In this document: positions 9,310 through 17,427 of the stretch, piece by piece | Position numbering within the stretch: the stretch's first letter is position 1 | Layout of the letters: each line of letters begins with the position of its first letter | NCBI GenBank assembly: GCA_003223325.1 | Contig: QHYS01000126.1 | Span: 1-34,334, forward strand | Reading direction: 5' to 3' | Length of the DNA: 34,334 nt | Origin: Acidobacteriota bacterium | GTDB taxonomy: Bacteria; Acidobacteriota; Terriglobia; Acidiferrales; UBA7541 | Notes under the pieces: generated by a model | What the model was told of the DNA's origin: nothing | The model's input: only the letters and a program-made list of their open reading frames with translations | The model's database searches: none | Translations under genes and position numbers: made by a program

Positions 9310-9550
9310 GCTCAGTTTCAATGATGTGCTGTTCACAACCAGGAGGATAGTCCAAATGCTGCTGATCGTCGGGTCTTGCATCAGCGTGCTCCGGCTTCTT
9401 GTGACCGCTGTTCGCCACTCGAACAAATTCCACGAACCTCACTGGCTCCCGATTTTTTGAGTCGAGCGTGTGATCGCCCTGTAAAGAGTCGTTATCTACA
9501 CAGATTCCGCAACCGAGAACTTCACGGGGCCCGGCCAAATATGATCCGGC
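9310..9550. other. Intergenic stretch without a recognisable gene
   Basis: The full gap between the DUF1592 gene and the DUF6152 gene is 309 bp (9242-9550). Apart from the candidate promoter in its first 70 bp, I see no coding frame with a ribosome-binding site, no tRNA and no strong hairpin. It separates two minus-strand transcription units, so it should also hold the terminator of the upstream operon; I could not find a clear one. Confidence 0.4.
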
Positions 9551-9955
9551 TCATTTCTTAGTTTCCGGATCGCTCTCCCGTGCTTGCAGGCCGAGGAACA
9601 GCTTTCTGCCGTCAGCAAACGTAACGCTTTTGCCGACTGCACGAGTAGATTGATCCTTGGCCTGATAGCCCTCGACCACGATCTCGGAACCAGGCGGCAG
9701 GGAATCTTTTGTGAAGCCAAGTCTATACAGATTGTTGGGGCTGCCGCCTTCGATCATCCAAGTGACCACTTTGCCGTCGTCTCCCTTCACATCCATGTGG
9801 ATCCAGGAGTGCGGATTGGTCACTTCCCATTTGACGACTGTTCCCTTCAATTTGAGCGGTCTGCTCTGGTCGAATTCCGCCGCAAACGCATGATGCGCCC
9901 ACGCCGGCGCCGCCGTCAGAAGCAGGCCAACCAGTACGAACAGCTTCGTTTTCAT
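9551..9955 (-). CDS. DUF6152 family periplasmic protein
   Basis: A 134-aa secreted protein of the DUF6152 family, function unknown. The signal peptide ends at AWA (residue 20), so the mature chain begins His21-His22 (HHAFAAEFD). A further conserved element, NPHSWIHMDV, supplies His49 and His53. Together with the mature N-terminal His, these could form a small metal site, in the manner of CopC-like proteins; this is inference. The rest is a compact beta domain (GTVVKWEVTN, VVTWMIEGGSPNNLYR). An AAAGGAG site precedes the ATG. It is the last gene of the operon running from 14237, 31 bp after the first of the three tandem paralogues, a neighbourhood often seen for this family. Confidence 0.88.
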   Translation of the reverse strand: MKTKLFVLVGLLLTAAPAWAHHAFAAEFDQSRPLKLKGTVVKWEVTNPHSWIHMDVKGDDGKVVTWMIEGGSPNNLYRLGFTKDSLPPGSEIVVEGYQAKDQSTRAVGKSVTFADGRKLFLGLQARESDPETKK

Positions 9956-9986
9956 CTGTTACTCCTTTCGCTTAGTATTTATGGCA

Positions 9987-11036
9987 CTACTTCGCAGCCT
10001 TTTTTGCAGCTTGCTCTTCGGCCACGCGAGCTCCACGGAGAGTATTCGCCAGTGGATAGTTCGCCTCGTGACACGCGTACTCGTAGAGTTGCCCATCGAT
10101 CTTGGTGATGGGCAATTCCCCAGACCACGGTTTGGTCCACATTCCCGGATCTTCCACGGTGAACTGGTAGAGGATCGTGTCTTCGTCGGCGCGCGTGAGC
10201 CGCTCGATCATATGCAAATTTTGAGCTCCCCGGAACGGGCTCAAATCAGTGAAATTGGTCGTGTCGATCACCAGCGTATTGGCCTCCCAATGACCGACCG
10301 AGTCGCCATACCACTGGCGGACGCTTTTGGGTATATGCGGGCGGCCGTCCGTGGGAATGATCCGAACGTCGTGGATCTCTTCTGTTTCAATGGCCACGTA
10401 TCCGGTTCCCTGCACAATCTGGAGGTTGCTGTTATAGGCCGTGGGAAGTAAAGGCACCACGTTCGGCCGAGCCAGACACCGCGCGCCCAAGGTCAGGTTC
10501 TCCGGCCCATCGAACTCGTGTCCTTTGGCCTTGGCCCGCAGTTCTGCAAGCCTCGTGCGAGCCTCAGCTGTCAAGGTAGGAATCGTCCCCTCCGGCCCCA
10601 CAATGATTGACGTCCGCCGGTTCCAAGCAAGCTTAGATTGTCCCCGGTCCAGCCCGAACTGGGAGAAATCGTAATGAACGTCGTCCGCGGGTGCGCCTTC
10701 TACGCCCGAATGGTTCGCAGGCGGCTGCCCCTCGTCTTCGATCCGGCTGAGTCGCTCGCGTTCGTGCTTCGCTAACGCCTCCAGCTCCGCGTCGGTATAG
10801 AACTCCTTACCGGCAAGCTCCTTAGGCCGTTCCAAAGGCGTCACGGTATTGTTGGTCCATACTCCCTGCAGGTCGGGCTGCCCGTCGGCGGTTCGCGGCG
10901 GAGTCCAAGCCTTGTGCGTGGTGGTCATCTTAGCGGCGGCCGACAAGTCCTGGCCGGCTGCCAGCGCAGGCGCAAGCAACATCAGCACAACAACAACCGC
11001 TAGAGTGGCCATTGAACCGAAATATCGAGAGTTCAT
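9987..11036 (-). CDS. Secreted protein of unknown function, tandem paralogue A
   Basis: A 349-aa protein with a signal peptide (cleavage near ALAAGQ, residue 27). The mature start carries PPRTADGQPDLQGVW, the hallmark of a widespread uncharacterised family in Acidobacteriota. The same family element appears in both downstream-numbered neighbours (11058-12107 and 12130-12948). A conserved core follows: IIPTDGRPHIP, GDSVGHWEANTLVIDTTNF, HMIERLTR and EDPGMWTKPWSGELP. Two cysteines occur at equivalent positions in all three paralogues (GARCLARP and EYACHE), suggesting a disulfide. A TTGGAGG site precedes the ATG. The tail is Ala/Lys rich. No catalytic motif is recognised. Expressed with its paralogues and DUF6152; inferred to be periplasmic or outer-surface. 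Confidence 0.85.
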   Translation of the reverse strand: MNSRYFGSMATLAVVVVLMLLAPALAAGQDLSAAAKMTTTHKAWTPPRTADGQPDLQGVWTNNTVTPLERPKELAGKEFYTDAELEALAKHERERLSRIEDEGQPPANHSGVEGAPADDVHYDFSQFGLDRGQSKLAWNRRTSIIVGPEGTIPTLTAEARTRLAELRAKAKGHEFDGPENLTLGARCLARPNVVPLLPTAYNSNLQIVQGTGYVAIETEEIHDVRIIPTDGRPHIPKSVRQWYGDSVGHWEANTLVIDTTNFTDLSPFRGAQNLHMIERLTRADEDTILYQFTVEDPGMWTKPWSGELPITKIDGQLYEYACHEANYPLANTLRGARVAEEQAAKKAAK

Positions 11037-11057
11037 GGTTCCTCCAAATCTATCGCG

Positions 11058-12107
11058 TTACTTCGCTTCCTTCTTGGCCGCTTCCTCCTCCTGAACTCGG
11101 GCTCCGCGGAGTATGGTGGATATCATCGTATTCCCCTCGTGGCAGGCCCACTCGTAGACCGGCCCCTCCGTCTTCGTCATAGGAATCTCTGCGGTCCAAG
11201 GTTTGGCCCAGGTGGTGGGATCTTCGGCGGTGAATTGGTACGTGATCGCATTGTCGGCACTGCGCGTGAAGCGTTCCACCAGATGCAGCTTCTCGCCGGA
11301 TCCTCTGAAGGCGCTTCGAGCAGTGAAATTGGTCGTGTCAACCACCAACGTATTGCCGTCCCAATGGCCAACCGAGTCTCCTTGCCACTGGCGGATTCTT
11401 TGCGGGATATGCGGGCGCCCGTCGGTGGGGATGACGCGCGTGGAGTGATCGATCTCGTGAAGAAAAGCCACGTATCCCGGCCCTTGCACAATTTGGAGAA
11501 GGTTACCCTCGCCGGCTGCGGGAAGCATAGGGATCATCTCCTGGCCCATCAGAATACAACGCTCCGACAACGGCCGGTTCTCGTAACTGTCGAATTCGTG
11601 TCCCTTGTTTTTCGCGGCACGTTCGGCGTTTCTCTGTTTGGCCTCTGGAAGCACGGGAGGAATCACGCCCTCCGGTCCCACAATCAGCGATGTTCGTTTG
11701 TTGGATGCGAACCTGGCCTTTGTGATGTCAAAACCACCGTACAGACTGATGTCGTAACGGAGAGCGTTCTCTCGAGCAGCCCCGAGTTCAGCTTCCTCGC
11801 CAACATCGCCTTGCCGGATACGCTCCGACAGCTTGGCAAATTCCTCGTCCGTATAAAACTCTTTGGCGCCCAGCCCTTTAGGCCGCTCCAAGGGAGTTAC
11901 CGTGGCGGTGGTCCATATTCCTTGTAGGTCAGGCTTGCCATCGGGCGTACGCGGCGCTGTCCACGACTTCTCTGCGGGTGTTGCCTTTGCTGGTACCGCC
12001 TTCGCCGCAGGCGACACAGCTTGTCCGGCGGCGGGAGCCTGCGCAATCAGCACGACGGCGATCACGGCCGCCAAAGCGGTTACTGAAGCGAGAGAGCGAC
12101 GCATCAT
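11058..12107 (-). CDS. Secreted protein of unknown function, tandem paralogue B
   Basis: The start is set at the first ATG of an ATGATG pair at 12107, because GAAGGAGG lies 5 nt upstream; a longer frame to 12350 would run through the preceding gene. The 349-aa product equals paralogue A in length and matches it throughout: PRTPDGKPDLQGIWTTATV, TPLERPKGLGAKEFYTDEE, SLIVGPEGVIPP, GRPHIPQRIRQWQGDSVGHW, WAKPWTAEIPMTK, WACHEGN and RGARVQEEEAAKKEAK. The two cysteines (ERCILMG, WACHE) are conserved. A signal peptide spans residues 1 to about 29. It begins 22 bp after paralogue C and ends 21 bp before paralogue A. A and B are clearly the most recent duplication pair; C is more distant. Confidence 0.85.
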   Translation of the reverse strand: MMRRSLASVTALAAVIAVVLIAQAPAAGQAVSPAAKAVPAKATPAEKSWTAPRTPDGKPDLQGIWTTATVTPLERPKGLGAKEFYTDEEFAKLSERIRQGDVGEEAELGAARENALRYDISLYGGFDITKARFASNKRTSLIVGPEGVIPPVLPEAKQRNAERAAKNKGHEFDSYENRPLSERCILMGQEMIPMLPAAGEGNLLQIVQGPGYVAFLHEIDHSTRVIPTDGRPHIPQRIRQWQGDSVGHWDGNTLVVDTTNFTARSAFRGSGEKLHLVERFTRSADNAITYQFTAEDPTTWAKPWTAEIPMTKTEGPVYEWACHEGNTMISTILRGARVQEEEAAKKEAK

Positions 12108-12129
12108 GGAAACCTCCTTCTTGCCGATC

Positions 12130-12948
12130 TTAGTTAGTGGGCTTCTTGCGAAGAGGCCCATACAACAACTCCTCCGCGAATTCCGGGCACTTGTATTCCA
12201 GGAGCCTGGCATTCTTCTCCACGCGGCGATACAGCGGCATGCTGATCTTCCAAGGCCGCGAAAAAACCTTTGCATCCTCGATCGTGGCCTCATAGTTGAG
12301 AGTGTCTGCACTGCGGGGGGTGTAGCGCTCCACCACATGCAAGGCGTCACTGTGGAAGTTCCCGGAGCGATCGAACCAGGTGTCTTCGTTTTGATCGGTC
12401 ACGTCAATCACCAGCGTTTCGCCTTCCCAGTGCCCGTTGGACCAGCCCATCCAACTATCGGCTGGGGCCTTGGTAGGCGCCCCCATGTTGATGACGCGAA
12501 CGGCGCCCGCGTACTCATAGGAAATCAGGATGTTGTTCTGAGACTGGACAATTTGAAACGGGTAAGGGAGATAGTTGGCACGTGGAATACCCGGCAAGTA
12601 GCACTTGACCTCCGGGTCCAGCTTTGCCCAATTCGCTTGATTCTCCTTTTTTTTCGCGGCCATCGCGGGCAGATACGGAATCTCATCGCCTTCCACAACG
12701 CCTAGCCCGGGCGCCTTTGCGAATACCGCTCCCAGCAAGGGCACTGGCCCCGCCGCGGCTGCGTGACCTTCGAGATCCCAGTCTGCCGTGTTGAGGGCTT
12801 GCCAAATCCCATTCAAGTCGGGTTTACCATCCGCCGTCCTGGGCGCCCGGTAAGCCGGGGCCTGAGCAGCGCCGGGCAGGGCGGCCAGAGAGAGTACACA
12901 TATCACCGCGACCCCCGCCATCATCGAGTCTCTCAACCAATTTCGCAT
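12130..12948 (-). CDS. Secreted protein of unknown function, divergent tandem paralogue C
   Basis: About 272 aa from the ATG at 12948, chosen because GGCGGGT lies 7 nt upstream; an ATG at 12966 is the alternative. The signal peptide ends near GAAQA. The family hallmark APRTADGKPDLNGIWQ is present, as are SNGHWEGETLVIDVTDQ, LHVVERYTPRSADTLNYE and the two cysteines (EVKCYLPG, EYKCPE). The segment following the hallmark (TPLERP...FYTD in A and B) is replaced by a shorter, different one. It is the first of the three tandem copies, 62 bp after the cytochrome gene. Function unknown; co-expression with a di-haem cytochrome suggests a role in envelope redox or substrate handling (inference). Confidence 0.82.
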   Translation of the reverse strand: MRNWLRDSMMAGVAVICVLSLAALPGAAQAPAYRAPRTADGKPDLNGIWQALNTADWDLEGHAAAAGPVPLLGAVFAKAPGLGVVEGDEIPYLPAMAAKKKENQANWAKLDPEVKCYLPGIPRANYLPYPFQIVQSQNNILISYEYAGAVRVINMGAPTKAPADSWMGWSNGHWEGETLVIDVTDQNEDTWFDRSGNFHSDALHVVERYTPRSADTLNYEATIEDAKVFSRPWKISMPLYRRVEKNARLLEYKCPEFAEELLYGPLRKKPTN

Positions 12949-13028
12949 TTCATACCCGCCGTTCATGTTGAACTCTAATTACGCCTGTGTAAACGCGAGG
13001 GTCTACAAACAACCACGGCCACTAGCGA

Positions 13029-14237
13029 CTATTGCGCCTTCAGCGGCGCTGGCCTGCCGAACTTCGCCCCGCTCACCGGGACGTTCGTTTTTATCTCGTT
13101 CAGCACGATCGAATCGCGTCCATCCAGCCACGCGTAGGTTATACGAAATGGTAATTTGACGCCGTTAACGTCTCGATAATCAGCAAAGTCAATTTGCGTG
13201 GGAACGCGCCCGATCGGTGAGTTGCCATAGCGCAACTCACGTAAAAGCAGGCCGGTCTTCCTGTCGAAGTACAACGTTACGAGAAGGCCCCTCGGCCCGT
13301 TCCCCTGGATCACGTCGACGTCGTGAGTCTGCCCCAACGTTACGTCCTTCTGGAGCGTCGATTGACTGGATGGCGCAGGAAGATCGGTGATCGTAGCGGG
13401 CGGGCCGGTTTTCAAATTCGTGAGAACCTGCTTGATCTGTCCCGGAAAGGATAACTGAGCGTCTAGCCTGGCCCCGTCCAGATCGCCGCCGCTCAGCTGA
13501 AACTCCCCTAACACATTGAGTGGTGTTCTTACCCAACCGGTGCGGCCGTCGTAGGTCCTGATCTGGTCTCCGCGGCCAGGCGCGTCCTTGAATAAAATGA
13601 TCGTGGCGCGCTTGTCCGGGGCTTCTGCGACAAGTTCGACGTCGCCACCGCCGCCGAATCCTCCGAACCCCACGCTAGTCCCCCTGCCAACAAAGCTGGT
13701 GAGGCCGGCTAAGCGTTGGGCTCCACCAGCCGCCTGAATATATTTGTCGAGAACCGACTCAGCAGGAGGCATTCCCTCGGCCTGTTGGATAACGTCGTCC
13801 GGCTCTATGGTTACCGTGCCGTAAATGGTGTCCATAACGGGCGTGACTAGCGGTTTGTCGCGGTTACGATGACAGGTCCAGCAGGTCACCATCTGGCGGC
13901 CCGCGAAGTTATTTTTGTTAATGTTGGCAACCATGGTGATCATGATGCGCGCCATGATTTTGCGCTGAGTGTCGGCTGGCCAATCTACTTGGTCGGTCCC
14001 GGCCCCGACATGACAATCCGAGCAGTCGAAGTCAAGGGAGGCTGACATGACGCCCATCGTCTCCATGAAATCGTCCACGGGGATTCCCTTGAGCACCTGA
14101 ATATTCTTGAAGGCCTGTTCGGCCAGAAGCGGTTTCTCTTGCGACCCGGTCTGGGCGATCGCAAATGCAACGCCGAGCAACCCTACGGCCGCAATTCCAG
14201 AGGCCACAACGATCCTTCGTCTAGACCATAACTTCAT
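13029..14237 (-). CDS. Reaction-centre-type cytochrome c subunit homologue with C-terminal beta domain
   Basis: A 402-aa secreted di-haem c-type cytochrome. After an N-terminal signal or anchor (residues 10-29), NIQVLKGIPVDDFMETMG leads into CSDCH (72-76) and CWTCH (119-123), the arrangement of the photosynthetic reaction-centre cytochrome subunit family. That subunit in phototrophs has four haems; only two motifs are present here and no reaction-centre genes are nearby, so it serves another electron-transfer role. Met residues in the intervening helix could be axial ligands. From about residue 160 there is a LolA-like beta domain (LLLRELRYG, DYRDVNGVKLPF, LNEIKTNVPV) that resembles the N-terminal domain of the MBL-fold protein at 15526. 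First gene of the operon ending with DUF6152. Confidence 0.88.
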   Translation of the reverse strand: MKLWSRRRIVVASGIAAVGLLGVAFAIAQTGSQEKPLLAEQAFKNIQVLKGIPVDDFMETMGVMSASLDFDCSDCHVGAGTDQVDWPADTQRKIMARIMITMVANINKNNFAGRQMVTCWTCHRNRDKPLVTPVMDTIYGTVTIEPDDVIQQAEGMPPAESVLDKYIQAAGGAQRLAGLTSFVGRGTSVGFGGFGGGGDVELVAEAPDKRATIILFKDAPGRGDQIRTYDGRTGWVRTPLNVLGEFQLSGGDLDGARLDAQLSFPGQIKQVLTNLKTGPPATITDLPAPSSQSTLQKDVTLGQTHDVDVIQGNGPRGLLVTLYFDRKTGLLLRELRYGNSPIGRVPTQIDFADYRDVNGVKLPFRITYAWLDGRDSIVLNEIKTNVPVSGAKFGRPAPLKAQ

Positions 14238-14804
14238 CTCTCGTCCCTGTAGCCTCAGACGTCCCTTAACCGGGCGTTGCTGACAACTTTATTTGTGAGC
14301 GAAGGAGCACGTCTTCGGGGTCCCCTCAACCAAGACTCCACTACCGGCACACCCAGCCACGGGTCCATCGGAGGTCACCTCGTCTTGGGTTCCCGCCTTC
14401 CCTGATAGGAGGGATCGACAGGAAGACAGCTGAGCTGGGATTTCCGTTTTGACCTCCCGTTAAACGCCTTATACATCCAATGCGCTCCTGAAGGAAGCGA
14501 ATTGTTCCGTCGCACCATCTTCCAATTCGGGAGACCTCCAGGCGGTCCGCCCCAACCTACGACCGAGCTCCGCGAGTCCAATGCATTTCTTGGACAACGC
14601 CGCGTCCTTGAGCTCTTTCTTCTGCCGCAGCTTCTTTTCACGCGCCCGCAAGCTTCGGCACGAACGCCTCGGTTGGTTTCTCGCTCTGCACAGGCTCTTT
14701 TCGCGGTTCTCGCGGCGCGGTATCAGCAGACGATTGTGTGCGTACTGGGGCGGCCAGTGATTTTTCGCGACATACTCGGACGGTGCCCCGGGGTGCGCTA
14801 TGAT
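14238..14804. other. Divergent intergenic region, possibly with a decayed small gene
   Basis: No intact gene is convincing here. On the minus strand, a charged segment (REKKLRQKKELKDAALSKKC, near 14650-14590) and, in another frame just upstream, KPTEAFVPKLAG look protein-like. Removing one A from a five-A run near 14775 would also open an ATG-led frame (MSRKSLAAPV). Joining these needs two frameshifts, so this could be a decayed gene or chance. The region should contain the promoters of the divergent cytochrome operon and apaG; TATGAT at 14799-14804 is a possible -10 for apaG. Confidence 0.3.
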
Positions 14805-14819
14805 ATGACGGTCAATCGA

Positions 14820-15212
14820 ATGTCTTCGTCCGAAGCCACTACAAGAAACATCCGGGTCCGCGTCAAGGCCGAATATGATCCGGGCCGCTCGAATCCTTTT
14901 CAGAACTTGTGGTTCTTTCTATACACGGTCCGCATTACCAATGAAGGATCAAACACGGTGCAGCTGATCAGTCGCCACTGGGTGATTACTGACGCGATGG
15001 GAAAGGTGCAGGAGGTTCGAGGCCCCGGCGTCGTCGGGAATCAGCCGATCCTGAATCCTGGTCAGAGCTTTGAGTACACCTCGGGTTGCCCGCTGACGGT
15101 GCCCTTTGGCTCGATGCACGGAACCTACCAGATGGTTAATGATCGGAAGGAGCAGTTTGACATCGAGATTGCGCCGTTTGTGCTGGCGGAACCACACACC
15201 GCAGTAAATTAG
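14820..15212 (+). CDS. apaG: ApaG domain protein
   Basis: A 130-aa protein matching the ApaG family (about 125 aa in E. coli) along its length: an Ig-like beta sandwich with TVRITNEGSNTVQLISRHW, the hallmark loop RGPGVVGNQPILNPG, and YTSGCPLTVPFGSMHGTYQM. ApaG folds as a fibronectin-III-like domain and is also found in F-box proteins; its bacterial role is not settled, though the name comes from its co-transcription with apaH in enterobacteria. Here no apaH or ksgA is adjacent. The start is ambiguous between ATGs at 14805 and 14820, both with poor ribosome-binding sites. The latter is chosen because it gives the family-typical length and lies beyond a possible -10 (TATGAT, 14799-14804). Confidence 0.9.
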   Translation: MSSSEATTRNIRVRVKAEYDPGRSNPFQNLWFFLYTVRITNEGSNTVQLISRHWVITDAMGKVQEVRGPGVVGNQPILNPGQSFEYTSGCPLTVPFGSMHGTYQMVNDRKEQFDIEIAPFVLAEPHTAVN

Positions 15213-15525
15213 CGCCAAACGATCAACCTGGGGCCCTTCAGCAAATCTTGCGCGTGGACCTTGTCTACGAAGGCAGGCCACTTTCGGAGAATCCCGTTCT
15301 CGGCGCTGGCGGGAAACCTAGATAATCAGCGTTCGACGTTCGGATGCGATCGGGCGCATCATCGGTCTGTTTTGGAGTCGAAAGATTATGTCGAAAGGCT
15401 TTCTGTAACTAGGATAAAATCTCGCTGCGTTCATCGGCCCCGACCGCGGCCCGCTTTTGCTGCGCGATGGGTCGCGTGCCGGACGTACCGTCCGCTCCCA
15501 AGGGGAGTGCGACAAGGAGTTGCCT
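15213..15525. other. Intergenic region between apaG and the MBL-fold gene
   Basis: A 313-bp stretch without a supported gene. It contains a weak 5-bp hairpin (GAGAA/TTCTC, 15287-15301) and an AT-rich GGATAAAAT near 15412 that could be a -10 element, although no good -35 stands at the right distance. The ribosome-binding site of the next gene, AAGGAG, is at its end. Confidence 0.35.
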
Positions 15526-16956
15526 ATGCTCAAGAAATCCGTGAGTCATGTAATGCTTGCGACCGTGGCGATTGCTGTGGCGTGGGCTGTACCTGCTGCG
15601 CTCGGGCAAGATGCCCAGACGATTCTCAGCAATGTGTCCAAAGCGATGGGCGCCGACAACTTAAAAACCGTCCAATATTCCGGGACCGCTACGGAATTCG
15701 CCTTTGGACAGGCAGTGAACCCGAATTCCCCTTGGCCAGGATTCGCCGCGACATCTTACACACGCACCATTAATTACGAAAGTCCGGCGTGGCGAGTCGA
15801 CAGGGTGCTGGCCCCTATACCCCAGGACCGCCGTGGCGGCGGGCTGCCTCCCGGCCCGACCCAAACCGTTGTTATTGGTGCGAATACTTCCTGGGCGCAA
15901 CAGGTGGACCTCTGGATGACCCCTTACGGCTTCATAAAGGAAGCCGCCAAAAATAATGCCACCGCCACCTCAAAATCGATGAGTGGGAGAAAGTACACGG
16001 TTGTAACCTTCACGGCGCCCAACAACGCGAAGTTCAATGGCTATATTGGTGAAGACAGCCTGCTCTCTCGAGTCGAGACGTGGATCGATACTCCAATGCT
16101 CGGCGACACGCTCCTTGAAGTCACCTACAACGGCTATAAGGATTTCGGCGGCGTAAAGTTTCCCACCGCCATTGTGCAGAAGCAGGGCGGCTATCCCACG
16201 CTCGACCTTAGCATCACGGATGTAAAAGCCAACGCGCCTGCCGATATTCAGGGCAATCCCGTTGGCGCACCACAAACGCCTCTGGCCACTTCCCAAAAAC
16301 TCGCAGATGGCGTTTATTTGATCCTGCCCGCCTACGCGGCGTTGGCCGTCGATTTTAAAGACTACATCGTCGTTGTCGAAGGGCCGCAGAGCGAGGAGCG
16401 CACCAACGCCATCATCGCCGAGGCCAAGCGGGATATTCCGAATAAACCCATCAAGTACGTGGTCAACACGCACAACCATTTCGATCATTCGAGTGGCCTG
16501 AGGACGTTCATCGCGGAAGGCGCCACGATCATCACCTACCAAGGCAATAAGGCCTATTACGAGAAGATTTTCGCCCTGCCTCACACACTCAATCCCGACC
16601 GGCAGTCGAAGGCCAAGAAGAAAATCTCCATCGAAACCATGGCCGATAAGAAGGTTCTCACCGACGGCAACCACGTAATCGAGTTGCACCGCCTTCAGGG
16701 CAGCAATCACAATGACGGTCTGATCGTCGCTTATCTGCCCAAGGAGAAGATTCTCGTCGAAGCGGATGCCTTCAATCCGCCGGCTCAGGCCAACGCGCCG
16801 CCGCCCAATGCACCCACTCCGAACAACACGAATCTTATGCAGAACATCGATCGGCTAAAACTTGACGTCGAAACAATCATCCCTATTCACTATCCGGCGG
16901 ATAGCCGCAAGGTGACGATGGCAGAGCTGATGAGAGCCGTTGGTAAGAGAGACTAG
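15526..16956 (+). CDS. Secreted metallo-beta-lactamase-fold hydrolase with N-terminal LolA-like domain
   Basis: A 476-aa protein. The ATG at 15526 follows AAGGAG and opens a signal peptide (residues 1 to about 26, cut at ALGQ). Residues about 30-250 form a beta-rich domain ending in YNGYKDFGGVKFPTAI and LSITDVKANAP. The C-terminal half is an MBL fold: ADGVYLILP, the zinc motif THNHFDH (His316, His318, Asp320, His321), GSNHNDGL (His395), LVEADAF (bridging Asp) and IPIHYPAD (last His). All zinc ligands are therefore present, and hydrolase activity is likely; the substrate is unknown. It resembles periplasmic MBL enzymes common in soil Acidobacteriota rather than true beta-lactamases. Monocistronic, transcribed away from the cytochrome operon. 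Confidence 0.9.
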   Translation: MLKKSVSHVMLATVAIAVAWAVPAALGQDAQTILSNVSKAMGADNLKTVQYSGTATEFAFGQAVNPNSPWPGFAATSYTRTINYESPAWRVDRVLAPIPQDRRGGGLPPGPTQTVVIGANTSWAQQVDLWMTPYGFIKEAAKNNATATSKSMSGRKYTVVTFTAPNNAKFNGYIGEDSLLSRVETWIDTPMLGDTLLEVTYNGYKDFGGVKFPTAIVQKQGGYPTLDLSITDVKANAPADIQGNPVGAPQTPLATSQKLADGVYLILPAYAALAVDFKDYIVVVEGPQSEERTNAIIAEAKRDIPNKPIKYVVNTHNHFDHSSGLRTFIAEGATIITYQGNKAYYEKIFALPHTLNPDRQSKAKKKISIETMADKKVLTDGNHVIELHRLQGSNHNDGLIVAYLPKEKILVEADAFNPPAQANAPPPNAPTPNNTNLMQNIDRLKLDVETIIPIHYPADSRKVTMAELMRAVGKRD

Positions 16957-17028
16957 CCCGCGTGGTCTAGGACTGCGGCAGATTCTGAGAATCCCGTTCG
17001 GGACTTGGCCAGTAATCCTAAATCCTAT

Positions 17029-17427
17029 TTACGCATTCGAGACTGTCAACTCATCGACTGCGCTCGACCCAATTTCCCTGAGCAATTCGTCGAGCAAACC
17101 GACGAACTCGCTGCGGCGTGCCGCCGGAGCACCCAGACAATTTTCCCCGTGGCGCACAAGAGGCACCCACCAGCCCCCATCCTCGACCGGGAAAAAGAAG
17201 AACCCATTACAATCCGGTTCGCGGCAACGCGCAAGCAGTCGAGAGGTTTCCCGCACCGATCGAGTACTCAAAATAAGCTGGAACGCGTGACGTTCAATGA
17301 GCGCGAGGGCTTCCTCGGTGGACGCGGCATCCCAACAATCGCAGCCTGACTCTTTGAGGTGGCGCACAAGGAAAGAAGATAGCATTCCGCTTTTCCCAAG
17401 CAGTAGAACTTTGACGCCTGGACTCAA
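17029..17427 (-). CDS. Degenerate receiver-like protein lacking phosphorylation residues
   Basis: A 132-aa protein starting at a TTG with GGGAG 8 nt upstream. It has the shape of a CheY-like receiver: KVLLLGKSGMLSSFLVRHL as strand 1 and helix 1, then AASTEEALALIERHAFQLIL. The acidic pair is replaced by Gly11-Lys12, and the phospho-acceptor region reads LILSTRS without Asp. The second half (NGFFFFPVEDGGWWVPLVRH, GAPAARRSEF) is unlike a receiver and is a pattern I associate with small Acidobacteriota proteins of unknown function. Probably phosphorylation-independent. It lies on the same strand as the normal receiver at 17650, 222 bp away. Confidence 0.65.
   Translation of the reverse strand: MSPGVKVLLLGKSGMLSSFLVRHLKESGCDCWDAASTEEALALIERHAFQLILSTRSVRETSRLLARCREPDCNGFFFFPVEDGGWWVPLVRHGENCLGAPAARRSEFVGLLDELLREIGSSAVDELTVSNA

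Noticed and set aside
12108-12350. N-terminal extension of paralogue B up to 12350
   Set aside because: It would overlap the 3' end of paralogue C and lacks a signal peptide; the GAAGGAGG before 12107 fixes the start.
13029-14237. Photosynthesis suggested by the reaction-centre cytochrome family
   Set aside because: Only two of four haem motifs are present and no reaction-centre or bacteriochlorophyll genes are nearby; the family is widespread in non-phototrophic Acidobacteriota.
15526-16956. Antibiotic resistance (beta-lactamase) role for the MBL-fold gene
   Set aside because: The zinc motif is shared by the whole hydrolase superfamily, and the fused N-terminal domain and divergent pocket do not resemble class B beta-lactamases.
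15287-17003. A shared 13-mer (GAGAATCCCGTTC) on both sides of the MBL-fold gene, at about 15287 and 16987
   Set aside because: Too short and without matching flanks; no target duplication or inverted ends, so not evidence for a mobile element.
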